Below are positions 23,170 through 32,400 of a stretch of 34,718 bases of DNA, piece after piece. Every line of letters starts with the position of its first letter. Within the stretch, counting starts at the first letter, position 1. Under the pieces are notes generated by a model that was not told the origin of the DNA, did no database searches, and saw only the letters and a list, made by a program, of their open reading frames with translations. This DNA comes from Pseudomonas kitaguniensis (lineage in GTDB: Bacteria; Pseudomonadota; Gammaproteobacteria; Pseudomonadales; Pseudomonadaceae): the NCBI RefSeq assembly GCF_009296165.1, contig NZ_VUAZ01000067.1, positions 1 to 34,718 on the forward strand, written 5' to 3'. A program made the position numbers and the translations under genes.

Positions 23170-23778
23170 TTAGCGGCGAATGACGCCAACGCTCAAACCT
23201 TCGATCACCAGGTCCTGATCTTTCAGGTTCACTTCGATCGGGGCAAACTCGGGGTTCTCGGCCAGCAGCCAGACCTTGCTGCCTTCACGCTTGAAGCGTT
23301 TCACGGTGACTTCATCGCCGATGCGGGCGACGACGATCTGGCCATTACGCGCTTCACGGGTGGTGTGGACGGCCAGCAGGTCACCGTCGAATATGCCCAC
23401 GTCCTTCATGCTCATGCCGTGCACACGCAACAGGTAGTCGGCGCGCGGATGGAAGAAGGTGGGGTTGATATTGCAGGATTCCTCGACGTGCTGCTGTGCC
23501 AGGATCGGCGCACCGGCGGCGACGCGGCCAATGATCGGCAGGGTCGATTCGTCGGCCTTGGCTTCAAAGCCAGGGATACGAATACCGCGTGAAGCACCGG
23601 GGGTCATCTCGATCGCGCCTTTGCGAGCGAGTGCCTTGAGGTGCTCTTCAGCGGCGTTGGGGGATTTGAACCCCAGCTCCAGCGCAATTTCCGCTCGCGT
23701 CGGCGGGTAGCCGTTGTCATCGAGGCAGCGCTTGATAAAAGCCAGAATCTCAGCTTGGCGTGGCGTCAGTTTTAGCAT
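23170..23778 (-). CDS. lexA: SOS regulator LexA
   Basis: Repressor of the SOS regulon that self-cleaves when RecA filaments form. In 202 residues, the winged helix-turn-helix is at about 1-65 ([24 protein letters not shown]). The cleavage site is Ala88-Gly89 in GRVAAGAP. The Ser/Lys dyad is Ser123 (HGMSMKD) and Lys160 (VTVKRF). Length and all catalytic residues are intact. The ribosome site before the ATG at 23778 is poor. Two LexA boxes directly upstream show autoregulation. It is first gene of the lexA-sulA operon and divergent from psrA. Confidence 0.97.
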   Translation of the reverse strand: MLKLTPRQAEILAFIKRCLDDNGYPPTRAEIALELGFKSPNAAEEHLKALARKGAIEMTPGASRGIRIPGFEAKADESTLPIIGRVAAGAPILAQQHVEESCNINPTFFHPRADYLLRVHGMSMKDVGIFDGDLLAVHTTREARNGQIVVARIGDEVTVKRFKREGSKVWLLAENPEFAPIEVNLKDQDLVIEGLSVGVIRR

Positions 23779-23788
23779 GTTGATCGCT

Positions 23789-23804
23789 CTGTCTTTTTAT
23801 ACAG
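23789..23804. promoter_or_regulatory. LexA (SOS) box 1
   Basis: CTGTCTTTTTATACAG fits the consensus CTGT-N8-ACAG exactly. It lies 10 bases upstream of the lexA start codon. Confidence 0.92.
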
Positions 23805-23807
23805 TGA

Positions 23808-23823
23808 CTGGGATTATATACAG
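23808..23823. promoter_or_regulatory. LexA (SOS) box 2
   Basis: CTGGGATTATATACAG has one departure from CTGT-N8-ACAG. It begins three bases after box 1 (19 bases centre to centre), suiting cooperative binding of two dimers over the lexA promoter. Confidence 0.87.
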
Positions 23824-23982
23824 TGAATTGCGCTTGGCAATCATCCTTTTTGGGCACTCCGCTGGACGGTCATATTTCACCCTTCCTGCAACGCAGCAGC
23901 AGTGCGTACTGCGCACAGGCAAGGATGTGATTAAATGTCGCGCAAATAGATGACTGCCCGGCCGTAAAACGAACGCTCAGGC

Positions 23983-24011
23983 TTGACAAGACACACCCTG
24001 AAACGTATGTT
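23983..24011 (+). promoter_or_regulatory. psrA promoter
   Basis: TTGACA (23983-23988), 17-base spacer, TATGTT (24006-24011). The -35 is perfect. The -10 lies inside the first PsrA operator, so bound PsrA would block RNA polymerase. Confidence 0.8.
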
Positions 24012-24026
24012 TCAAACAAGTGTTTG
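24000..24026. promoter_or_regulatory. Double PsrA operator
   Basis: Two abutting sites fit the PsrA consensus (G/C)AAAC-N2-4-GTTT(G/C). GAAAC-gtat-GTTTC is at 24000-24013 and CAAAC-aagt-GTTTG at 24013-24026. They share base 24013 and cover the -10 and the likely start of transcription, consistent with autorepression. The consensus is from published family knowledge. Confidence 0.85.
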
Positions 24027-24041
24027 TCAGGCGGAGTAGTC

Positions 24042-24748
24042 ATGGCCCAGTCAGAAACCGTTGAACGTATTCTCGATGCTGCCGAGCAATTGTTCGCGGA
24101 AAAAGGATTTGCCGAAACCTCATTGCGGCTGATCACCAGCAAGGCTGGGGTTAATCTGGCTGCGGTGAACTACCATTTCGGCTCCAAAAAAGCCCTGATC
24201 CAGGCGGTGTTTTCGCGCTTCCTGGGGCCATTCTGCGCCAGCCTCGACCGCGAGCTGGAGCGCCGTCAGACCAAGCCCGAAAACACCCCAAGCCTGGAAG
24301 ACCTGCTGGAAATTCTCGTCGAGCAAGCGCTGGTCGTCCAACCGCGCAGTGGCAACGATCTGTCGATTTTCATGCGCCTGTTGGGCTTGGCCTTCAGCCA
24401 GAGCCAGGGCCACCTTCGGCGTTATCTGGAAGACATGTACGGCAAGGTGTTTCGCCGCTACATGCTGCTGGTCAACGAAGCCGCGCCGAGTATTCCACCG
24501 ATCGAACTGTTCTGGCGTGTGCACTTCATGCTCGCGCGGCCGCGTTCAGCATGTCCGGGATCAAGGCATTGCGCGCGATTGCCGAGACTGACTTCGGCGT
24601 GAACACCTCGATTGAACAGGTGATGCGCCTGATGGTGCCGTTCCTCGCCGCCGGCATGCGTGCCGAATCCGGCGTGACCGACCCGGCCATGGTTGCCGCG
24701 CAATTGCGCCCACGCAGCAAATCCACACTGGCGGTCGCCAAGGCGTGA
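24042..24748 (+). pseudogene. psrA: Fatty-acid-responsive TetR regulator PsrA, frameshifted
   Basis: PsrA is a TetR-family regulator that senses long-chain acyl molecules, represses fadBA and itself, and activates rpoS. The N-terminal helix-turn-helix (SLRLITSKAGVNLAAVNYHF) and most of the ligand domain are intact. After FWRVHFML, at about 24534, the frame changes. The original frame gives a foreign tail and stops at 24602, while the family sequence resumes in the next frame as MSGIKALRAIAETDFGVNTS and continues to the stop at 24748. One G missing from CTCGGCGCGG (seen as CTCGCGCGG) explains this exactly; the repaired protein would be about 235 residues. ATG 24042 follows GGAG. Either a real loss of the C-terminal dimerisation region or a sequence error; see findings. 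Confidence 0.92.
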
Positions 24749-24819
24749 CCGCTCTGGGTGTGCGCGGCCGCTTGCATCCGCTAAGCTAGCCGCCATGCCG
24801 AATTCAGCTATTTACGTTA

Positions 24820-24890
24820 CACGCAACCCGTCGTTTTCACCGAGCGCCCATTAGTACGAATGGCGCCCGATGAGGGCTGCGGGTTGTGTG
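24820..24890 (+). promoter_or_regulatory. Structured 5' leader of nagZ
   Basis: The outer 11-bp stem is 24820-24830 with 24880-24890 (CACGCAACCCG and CGGGTTGTGTG, one G-U pair). Inside it, 24841-24852 folds with 24859-24869 (ten pairs, one bulged C, one mismatch) around a six-base loop. The structure ends about ten bases before the AAGGAAGG ribosome site. There is no T-tail. Folding was done by eye; a function is inference. Confidence 0.4.
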
Positions 24891-24909
24891 CGTTATTTAA
24901 GGAAGGTTT

Positions 24910-25920
24910 ATGACTGCTGCCCTGCAAGGTTCTTTGATGGTCGACGTTGCCGGCACTTGGCTGACGGCCGAGGATCGCCACGTGTTGCGCCAGCCTGAAG
25001 TGGGTGGGTTGATCATTTTTGCGCGCAATATCGAGCACCCACGCCAAGTGCGCGAGTTGAGCGCGGCGATCCGTGCGGTGCGCCCGGACCTGCTGCTGGC
25101 TGTCGACCAGGAAGGTGGTCGCGTGCAGCGCCTGCGCCAAGGCTTCGTGCGCCTGCCGGCCATGCGCGCGTTGGCGGATAAGCCGAACGCCGAATACCTC
25201 GCCGAGCAGTGCGGCTGGATCATGGCCACCGAAGTGCTGGCCGTCGGCCTGGACTTGAGTTTTGCCCCGGTGCTCGACCTGGACTACCAGCGCAGCGCCG
25301 TAGTTGGCACCCGATCATTCGAAGGCGACCCCGAGCGCGCCGCTGTGCTGGCGGGTGCTTTCATTCGCGGTATGAACAGCGCGGGCATGGCCGCCACCGG
25401 TAAACATTTTCCGGGCCACGGCTGGGCTGAGGCGGATTCCCACGTCGCGATTCCGAATGATGAACGCAGCCTGGAACAGATTCGCGCGAATGACCTGGTG
25501 CCCTTCGCACGCTTGAGCAAGCAATTGGCTGCGGTGATGCCTGCTCACGTCATTTACCCGCAGGTCGATGCCCAGCCCGCCGGCTTTTCACGTCGTTGGT
25601 TGCAGGATATTCTGCGCGGTGAATTGCAGTTCGATGGGGTGATTTTCAGCGATGACCTGTCGATGGCCGGCGCGCATGTGGTCGGCGACGCCGCCAGCCG
25701 TATCGAGGCCGCGTTGACCGCCGGTTGTGACATGGGCCTGGTGTGTAACGACCGGGCGGCTGCCGAGCTGGCATTGACGGCCGCCCAGCGCATGAAGGTC
25801 ACGCCGTCGCCGCGCATCGCGCGTATGCGTGGGCAAGCGCTTGCATCGACGGACTACAAGCAAGACCCGCGCTGGATGGCGGCGGTCGGTGCGCTTCGGG
25901 GAGTCGAACTGATTGAGTGA
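24910..25920 (+). CDS. nagZ: Beta-N-acetylhexosaminidase NagZ
   Basis: A cytoplasmic family-3 glycoside hydrolase that removes GlcNAc from imported 1,6-anhydro-muropeptides in peptidoglycan recycling. Its products signal AmpR-controlled beta-lactamase in many Pseudomonas. In 336 residues, the catalytic nucleophile is Asp248 (FSDDLSMAG). The mobile-loop acid/base dyad is Asp176/His178 (KHFPGHG.AEADSH, starting at Lys165). The sugar-binding motif VDQEGGRVQRL is at 65-75. There is no signal peptide, as expected. AAGGAAGG precedes ATG 24910. It follows psrA by 161 bases, with a structured leader. In P. aeruginosa a nucleoside phosphorylase gene (PA3004) follows; here a REP pair lies in that place. 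Confidence 0.96.
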   Translation: MTAALQGSLMVDVAGTWLTAEDRHVLRQPEVGGLIIFARNIEHPRQVRELSAAIRAVRPDLLLAVDQEGGRVQRLRQGFVRLPAMRALADKPNAEYLAEQCGWIMATEVLAVGLDLSFAPVLDLDYQRSAVVGTRSFEGDPERAAVLAGAFIRGMNSAGMAATGKHFPGHGWAEADSHVAIPNDERSLEQIRANDLVPFARLSKQLAAVMPAHVIYPQVDAQPAGFSRRWLQDILRGELQFDGVIFSDDLSMAGAHVVGDAASRIEAALTAGCDMGLVCNDRAAAELALTAAQRMKVTPSPRIARMRGQALASTDYKQDPRWMAAVGALRGVELIE

Positions 25921-26167
25921 CAGGGCCCTGTTTAATTAAGCCCTGAAATGTCGGAAACAGGGGCGTCCAGTAGGCGTGTATGCGTACCGGAAGGTAGGAA
26001 GCATCCGCCTTTGGCTGGCCATCGCTTGGTTTAAAATCGCGCCATTGCCGGGCTGACACCGAGTTGCGCCTTTCGCGAGCAAGCCCGCTCCCACACTTGA
26101 CCGTGTACATCCTGAGTAAACGCGGTCAAGTGTGGGAGCGGGCTTGCTCGCGATAGCGGTTTAACCG
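25921..26167. other. 247-bp spacer between nagZ and the helicase gene
   Basis: No gene is visible. It contains an 8-bp inverted repeat, CCCTGTTT (25926-25933) with AAACAGGG (25955-25962), soon after nagZ. An AT-rich stretch TTTAAAATC near 26030 could be a promoter remnant. The large REP pair begins at 26073. Confidence 0.6.
26073..26153. repeat. Inverted REP pair (REP doublet)
   Basis: Two 31-base arms, 26073-26103 and 26123-26153, are perfect reverse complements separated by 19 bases. Each contains the REP core GCGAGCAAGCCCGCTCCCAC or its complement. REP doublets of this shape are mobilised by RAYT transposases in fluorescent pseudomonads. It sits between the convergent nagZ and helicase genes and would also block or stabilise transcripts from both. 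Confidence 0.93.
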
Positions 26168-28858
26168 TCAGCGCTTCTCTTGCTTGTTGGGCAACGGCGC
26201 AAACAACGCCTCGATGTCGTCATTGGCCAACTGCCAATCGCCGGTGGTACGCCCATCCAGCACGCCCGCCGCCAGGTCGGATTTTTCCTTCTGCAGGTGC
26301 TGAATCTTTTCTTCCACAGTGCCCCGCGCGATCATCTTGTACACGAACACTGGCTTCTCTTGCCCGATGCGATACGCACGGTCAGTCGCCTGGTTTTCCG
26401 TGGCCGGGTTCCACCACGGGTCATAGTGAATCACCGTGTCGGCTTCGGTCAGGTTCAAGCCCACGCCGCCCGCCTTTAAACTGATCAGAAAAATCTGCAG
26501 CTTGCCGCTCTGAAAGTCTTTCACTGGCGTGCGTCGATCACGCGTCTGGCCGGTCAGCAGCGCGTAGGCAACCCCGCGCTTTTTCAGCTCGGCTTCGATC
26601 AGGCTGAGCATCGAGGTGAACTGCGAGAACAGCAGAATCCGGCGCCCTTCGGCAAACAACTCTTCAAGCATTGCCATCAGGCTGTCGAGCTTGCCCGAGC
26701 TGCTGCCGTGGGCGGGCAGGATGGCGTCGTTGACCAGGCGTAAATCGCAGCACACCTGGCGCAGCTTGAGCAGCGCTTCGAGAATGATGATCTGGCTGCG
26801 CGCCACGCCTTTGCGGGTAATTTCGTCGCGGACTTTTTTATCCATGGCCAGGCGCATGGTTTCGTACACGTCGCGCTGGGCTTCATTGAGGTCGACCCAA
26901 TGGATAATCTCGGTCTTGGGCGGTAACTCCGTCGCGACCTGTTCTTTGGTGCGGCGCAGCAGGAATGGTTTTATCCGACCGTTAAGGTGCTGTAAGCGCA
27001 CCTCACTGGCGCGCTTTTCGATGGGCACGCGGTAATCGCGGTTGAAGCTTTTTACGTCGCCCAGCCAGCCCGGCAGCAGGAAGTGGAACAACGACCACAA
27101 CTCGCCCAGGTGGTTTTCCAACGGCGTGCCACTCAGGCACAGGCGCTGGCGCGCGTTCAGCTCGCGCGCCGCGTGTGCGGCTTTGCTGTTGGGGTTCTTG
27201 ATGTATTGGGCTTCATCCAGAATCAGCACATGCAAGGGCAGGGCGGCGAGGTGTTCGATGTCTTTGGGCAGCAGCGCGTAGGTGGTCAGCAGCAGGTCGT
27301 AATCCTGCAAGTTCTGGAAGTGTTTCTTGCGCGTCGCGCCGTACAGCGCCAGCACGTTGAGTTGCGGTGTAAAGTGCGCCGCTTCGTCGAGCCAATTCGG
27401 GATCAGGCTAGTGGGCATCACTACCATGCACGGCCGGTCCAGGCGCCCGGCGATTTTTTCGCTAAGAATATGCGCCAAGGTTTGTAGGGTTTTGCCCAGG
27501 CCCATGTCATCCGCAAGAATCCCGCCGACGTCGAGCTGGCGCAGTGACTGCATCCAGCTCAGGCCTTCCAACTGGTACGGGCGCAAGGTCGCGTTTAAGC
27601 CCTCGGGCGTCACGCAGGCGAAGTCCTTGATGTTGCGCAGGCGCTGGGCAAAGTTGCGGATTTTTTCGCCGCCTTCCCATTGCAGCGGCAAGTCTTCAAG
27701 CGGGTTGAGGCGAATCGCGTCGGCTTTGGCCAGGCGCAACGTGGTGGTGCCGGATTCCTGCAGGTAAAACTCGCCAAGCGTGGCCAGTACCGGCTTCAAG
27801 CGCCCATAAGGCAGCGCCACTTGCAGCGGGCCGTGGCCATTCGGCAGGCCGGGAATGTTCACCAGGATCAGTTCGTCATCACGGCGCCGCGCGAGTTTTT
27901 CCGGGTTGAGTATCTCGGTGTGCGAGCGCATCAGGTTAAGCAGGATCGGCAGCAGGCTCAGCCGCTCGCCGTTGACGATGATGCCCAGTTCCAGGTCGAA
28001 CCAGTCGCGCTCCGGGCCTTCGTCCACTTTGGCGTACCAGTCATCGACGGCGCTCAGGTCAAAACCGAAATCTTCATCAATCTGCAGTTCCCAACCGTTG
28101 GCGCGCAAGGCCGGCGATGCATTCAGCGTGAAGTTCAGCCAGGCGCTGTCATTGACCATTTCGAACAATTCACCGGCGCTTTCCGGCAGTGCCTTGCTCT
28201 GGCGCGTGGCGATCTTGAAACCCAGCAGGCGCAGTTGCTCGCGATACGGCTGCTCCAGCTCGGGATGGCGCTTGATGCGCAGGCTTTGGGTTTCCTGGCG
28301 CACAATGATGTCGGCGTTTTTTTGCCCGCTGACGTAGTTGCCCAAGTAGTTGAACGACAGCGCCGCGCGGTGCTGGATATAACGCTGCATCTTGCCATTA
28401 CGCGGTTCAAACGCGCTGAACTCGACACTCGCCAGCCACAGGCGCGGCACGGGCAACACGTCTTCCATCACCACTTGGGGCAGCACCACGCGGTTATCCA
28501 GCACGGCCTGGAGCTTTTCGAGCAGTTCGGCATCTTCGGCCGCTGCTGGGTAGGCCAGGGTTTCCTGGACCTTGAGCAGCACTGCCGCGATGTGTTTGCA
28601 GTTGGTGTGCACCGGGCAGGTACAGCGGCTGTCGACCAGAATCAGCATGCCCTTGGCCGACTCGCGCAGCGAGATAGTCTGCCGATAAACGTTGCCGCCC
28701 GAGCCTTCGCAACTGGCGACGATGGTGCTGTCACCCGACTCGACAATGCGCACGCGGTTTTCCAGAGCGTAGCGTCGCCCGCGCTCAAGGCTTTGCTCTT
28801 TAAAGCGATTGGCCCACGAAGGGGCCAGGGGTTTGGTCAACGGCGACGTCAGGGGCAT
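26168..28858 (-). CDS. SNF2-family helicase-like ATPase with SWIM zinc finger
   Basis: An 896-residue Swi2/Snf2-type DNA translocase. The N-terminal SWIM finger has Cys79-x-Cys81-x5-Cys87-x-His89 (CTCPVHTNCKH). A roughly 300-residue middle region of unknown fold follows. The ATPase core has Walker A DMGLGKT (451-457), DEAQ (548-551) and LSGTPLENHLGELW. The C-terminal helicase half has LFSQFTSML, AGGVGLNLTEAD and DRAYRIGQ. Such proteins remodel nucleoprotein or RNA polymerase complexes; the cellular role of this one is unknown. It starts nine bases after csiV with a weak ribosome site, so it is probably translated from an mfd-csiV-helicase transcript. It is not RapA, which has a different N-terminus. 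Confidence 0.92.
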   Translation of the reverse strand: MPLTSPLTKPLAPSWANRFKEQSLERGRRYALENRVRIVESGDSTIVASCEGSGGNVYRQTISLRESAKGMLILVDSRCTCPVHTNCKHIAAVLLKVQETLAYPAAAEDAELLEKLQAVLDNRVVLPQVVMEDVLPVPRLWLASVEFSAFEPRNGKMQRYIQHRAALSFNYLGNYVSGQKNADIIVRQETQSLRIKRHPELEQPYREQLRLLGFKIATRQSKALPESAGELFEMVNDSAWLNFTLNASPALRANGWELQIDEDFGFDLSAVDDWYAKVDEGPERDWFDLELGIIVNGERLSLLPILLNLMRSHTEILNPEKLARRRDDELILVNIPGLPNGHGPLQVALPYGRLKPVLATLGEFYLQESGTTTLRLAKADAIRLNPLEDLPLQWEGGEKIRNFAQRLRNIKDFACVTPEGLNATLRPYQLEGLSWMQSLRQLDVGGILADDMGLGKTLQTLAHILSEKIAGRLDRPCMVVMPTSLIPNWLDEAAHFTPQLNVLALYGATRKKHFQNLQDYDLLLTTYALLPKDIEHLAALPLHVLILDEAQYIKNPNSKAAHAARELNARQRLCLSGTPLENHLGELWSLFHFLLPGWLGDVKSFNRDYRVPIEKRASEVRLQHLNGRIKPFLLRRTKEQVATELPPKTEIIHWVDLNEAQRDVYETMRLAMDKKVRDEITRKGVARSQIIILEALLKLRQVCCDLRLVNDAILPAHGSSSGKLDSLMAMLEELFAEGRRILLFSQFTSMLSLIEAELKKRGVAYALLTGQTRDRRTPVKDFQSGKLQIFLISLKAGGVGLNLTEADTVIHYDPWWNPATENQATDRAYRIGQEKPVFVYKMIARGTVEEKIQHLQKEKSDLAAGVLDGRTTGDWQLANDDIEALFAPLPNKQEKR

Positions 28859-28867
28859 GGCGCTGGA

Positions 28868-29434
28868 TCAGTCCTGAATGTCGGGCGGTGGCGCGCTGGG
28901 CGGCTTGGCGGTCAGCGAAGTGATTTTGATCAGCAGCGCCAGGTGGCCGCCGTCGAGGTAATTAAGCTGGTTGTTCTTGGTGCGCACGTCTTGCTGGGCC
29001 AGACGCTCGCTGGCGATCACGCTGCCGTTGGCGTCGAACTGGTTGATCCAGAAGTCGGCATCGATGTCGGTGAAACGACCCAGTTGCAGGTTCAACACGC
29101 CCTCGATAGGGAACTGGCCAAATTGCTCCTGGCCGTCGGTGATCGCGATTTTAACCGGTTGCTCGCCGAGGTTTTGTTCCCAGGCCTTGTGCGCCAGCAC
29201 GGTGTAGCTGGAGTCGGCGCGTAGCTTGTCGACGATAGTGCTCAGGCGCGGCGGGCTCATTTTGTCGCCCAGGTGCACGGCCCCGGCATCCCAGTCTTCC
29301 GGCGCGGCGCGGCTGTTGATCACCGGCTCGGCATTCTGGCGCACCAGGATCATTTCAACCTGATACGGGCTGTCGGCAAACGCCGAAGGTGCAACCACCA
29401 CCAATAACAGGCTCAGAATGCGGAACAGGCGCAT
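28868..29434 (-). CDS. csiV: CsiV-family periplasmic protein
   Basis: A 188-residue exported protein. The first 20 residues are a signal peptide (MRLFRILSLLLVVVAPSAFA, cut before DSPYQVEMI). The mature part starts with YQVEMILVRQN, typical of the CsiV (formerly DUF) family, described as peptidoglycan-binding in other gamma-proteobacteria. It ends in a Pro-rich tail (KPPSAPPPDIQD). ATG 29434 is chosen: AAGGAC is seven bases upstream and it places the signal peptide at the N-terminus. A TTG at 29449 is in frame and overlaps the mfd stop. It lies 11 bases after mfd and nine before the helicase, hence one operon. The same neighbour of mfd occurs in P. aeruginosa (PA3003). Confidence 0.85.
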   Translation of the reverse strand: MRLFRILSLLLVVVAPSAFADSPYQVEMILVRQNAEPVINSRAAPEDWDAGAVHLGDKMSPPRLSTIVDKLRADSSYTVLAHKAWEQNLGEQPVKIAITDGQEQFGQFPIEGVLNLQLGRFTDIDADFWINQFDANGSVIASERLAQQDVRTKNNQLNYLDGGHLALLIKITSLTAKPPSAPPPDIQD

Positions 29435-29445
29435 GCGGGCGTCCT

Positions 29446-32400
29446 TCAAACGGTTTTCGGAATGAGGCGCTCAAACAGCGCCTCCAGGGTATTAAAGCGT
29501 TCTTCGGCGCGTTCCATCGGCACCATGAACTTGAACAGCGTAGCCCCTTCGAACTTGTAGCGGTTGGGCTGGCCCTGAATCAGCTTGATCAGTACCAGCG
29601 GGTCCACCGGCGTCTGCGCTTCGAACTCGATGCGCCCGCCTTGCGGGCCAGCGTCGACTTTTTTGATACCCAACTGCTCGGCCTGCAATTTGAGCAAGGT
29701 CAGGCGCACCAGGTTCTTGGTCGGTTCCGGCAGCAGCCCGAAGCGGTCGATCATTTCCACTTGCAGGTCTTTGAGGCCTTCTTCGTCGGTGGCCGAGGCG
29801 ATGCGCTTGTACAGAATCAGCCGCGCGTGCACGTCCGGCAAGTAGTCTTCGGGAATCAACGCAGGCAAACGCAGGTTGATTTCCGGGCCGCCGCCCAGCG
29901 GTTGATCAAGGTTCGGTTGCTCGCCTTTGCGGATGGCTTTCACCGCGCGCTCAAGCATTTCCATGTACAGCGTGAAACCTACGGCCTGAATCTGCCCGCT
30001 CTGGCCGTCGCCCAGCAGCTCACCGGCGCCACGGATTTCGAGGTCGTTGGTGGCCAATACAAAACCCGCACCGAGGTCCTGGGTGTTGGCGATGGCTTCC
30101 AGACGTTTTTCGGCGTCGGAGGTGATCTGTTGGCGCGGTGGCGTCAGCAGGTAGGCATACGCTTGGTGGTGACTGCGCCCGACGCGGCCGCGCAGTTGAT
30201 GCAGCTGAGCCAGGCCGAACTTGTCGGCACGCTCGATGATAATGGTGTTCGCGCTCGGCACGTCGATGCCGGTCTCGATGATGGTCGAGGCGATCAGCAC
30301 GTTGAAGCGCTTGTGGTAGAAGTCGCTCATCACCTGTTCGAGTTCGCGCTCGCGCATCTGCCCGTGGCCGATGGCGATGCGCGCTTCCGGCACCAGTTCG
30401 GCCAGGTCGGCGGCGCACTTCTCGATGGTTTTTACGTCGTTGTGCAGGTAATACACCTGCCCGCCGCGCAGCAGTTCGCGCAACAGCGCTTCCTTGACCG
30501 TGCTTTTGTTCTGCTCCATCACGAACGTGCGCACCGACAGGCGCCGCGCCGGCGGCGTGGCGATAATCGACAAGTCGCGCATGCCCGACACGGCCATATT
30601 CAGCGTGCGCGGAATCGGCGTGGCCGTCAGGGTGAGGATGTCGACTTCACTGCGCAGGTTCTTCAGTTGTTCTTTTTGCCGCACACCAAAACGGTGTTCT
30701 TCGTCGATGATCACCAAGCCGAGGTTTTTGATCTTCACGTCGTCCGACAGCAGCTTGTGCGTGCCGATCACAATGTCGATCTTGCCTTCGGCGAGGTCGG
30801 CGACGGCGGCATTCACTTCCTTGGCCGACTTGAAGCGGCTCATCACCTCTACGCTCACCGGCCAGTCGGCAAAGCGGTCGCGAAAGCTGTTGTAGTGCTG
30901 TTGGGCGAGCAGGGTGGTCGGCACCAGAATCGCCACCTGTTTGCCGCCGTGTACTGCGATAAACGCCGCGCGCATGGCCACTTCGGTCTTGCCGAAGCCC
31001 ACGTCGCCGCACACCAGGCGGTCCATCGGCTTGGGCGCGAGCATGTCGGCGCGCACCGCCTCGATGGTGGTTTGCTGGTCGGGGGTTTCTTCGAAGGCGA
31101 ACCCGGCGCTGAAGGTCGCGTAGTCGGCTTTCGGGTCGGCGAAGGCATACCCTTCGCGCGCCGCGCGGCGTGCATAGATGTCGAGCAATTCGGCGGCGAC
31201 GTCGCGCACCTGTTCGGCGGCTTTGCGCTTGGCCTTCTGCCAGGTTTCGGAGCCCAGGCGGTGCAATGGCGCCAGCGCGTCATCGCTGCCGGTGTAGCGC
31301 GCGATCAGGTGCAAGCTTGCGACCGGCACGTAGAGCTTGGCGCCCTCGGCGTATTCCATGGTGAGGAATTCGGCGGCCTGGTTGTCGATCTCCAGGGTCT
31401 GCAAGCCCAAATAACGGCCGACGCCGTGGTCGATATGCACCACCGGCGCGCCTTCGCGCAGCTCGGTGAGGTTTTTGATCACGGCGTCGTTGTTGGCGTC
31501 GGCGCGTTTGTCACGGCGGCGACGCTGCATCACACGCTGACCGAACAGCGGGCTTTCGGCGATCAGCGCCAAGGCCGGGTCATCCAGCTGCAAGCCTTCG
31601 TCGAGCGGCGCGATAGTGATCGCCAAACGTTCTTTGCTCTTCACAAAGTCCGGCCAACTGTCGACGGTTTTCGGCCGCAGCTTCAGGCGTTCCAACAGCT
31701 CCAGCAACACTTCACGGCGCCCGGCGGACTCGGCGGTAAACAACACGCGGCCGGGGAAATCGCCGATGAAGTTGGCCAAGGCTTCCAGCGGCTGGGCGGC
31801 TTTGGCCTGGATCGCCAAGTCTGGCAGCGCTTGCGCGGGGAAGCGCTCGCGGCCACTGCCGGCGTCCACGTCTTGCTGGCTGGCGACCACGCGCGGCCAG
31901 TTTTTCAGGCGGGCGAAGCAGTCTTCAACCGGCAAAAACAATTCGGCAGGTGGCAATAAAGGCCGGGACGGGTCGACGCGGCGCTCTTCGTAGCGGTTGC
32001 GCACATCGTTCCAGAAGTTTTCCGCTGCCTGCTCAATGCCCGGCAGCGAGAACACTTGGGTGTCCTGCGGCAAGTAGTCGAAGAGGGTGGAGGTTTCGTC
32101 GAAAAACAGCGGCAGGTAGTACTCGATACCGGCCGGGGTAATCCCGCTGCTCAAATCCTGGAAGATCGGGCAGCGACGGAAGTCGACATCGAAGCGTTCG
32201 CGAAAGCGCGCCTTGAAGCGCGTGACCGCATCTTTTTGCAGCGGGAATTCCCGCGCCGGCAGCAGCTTGATCGACTCTACTTTGTCGATGGAGCGCTGGT
32301 TTTCGGGGTCGAAAGTGCGCAGGGTTTCGATTTCGTCATCGAACAGGTCGATGCGGTACGGCAGTTTGCTGCCCATCGGGAACAGGTCGATCAACGCGCC

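Noticed and set aside
24551..24748. Separate small gene beginning MSGIKALRAIAE
   Set aside because: It is the C-terminal part of PsrA in a shifted frame; its internal Met has no ribosome site.
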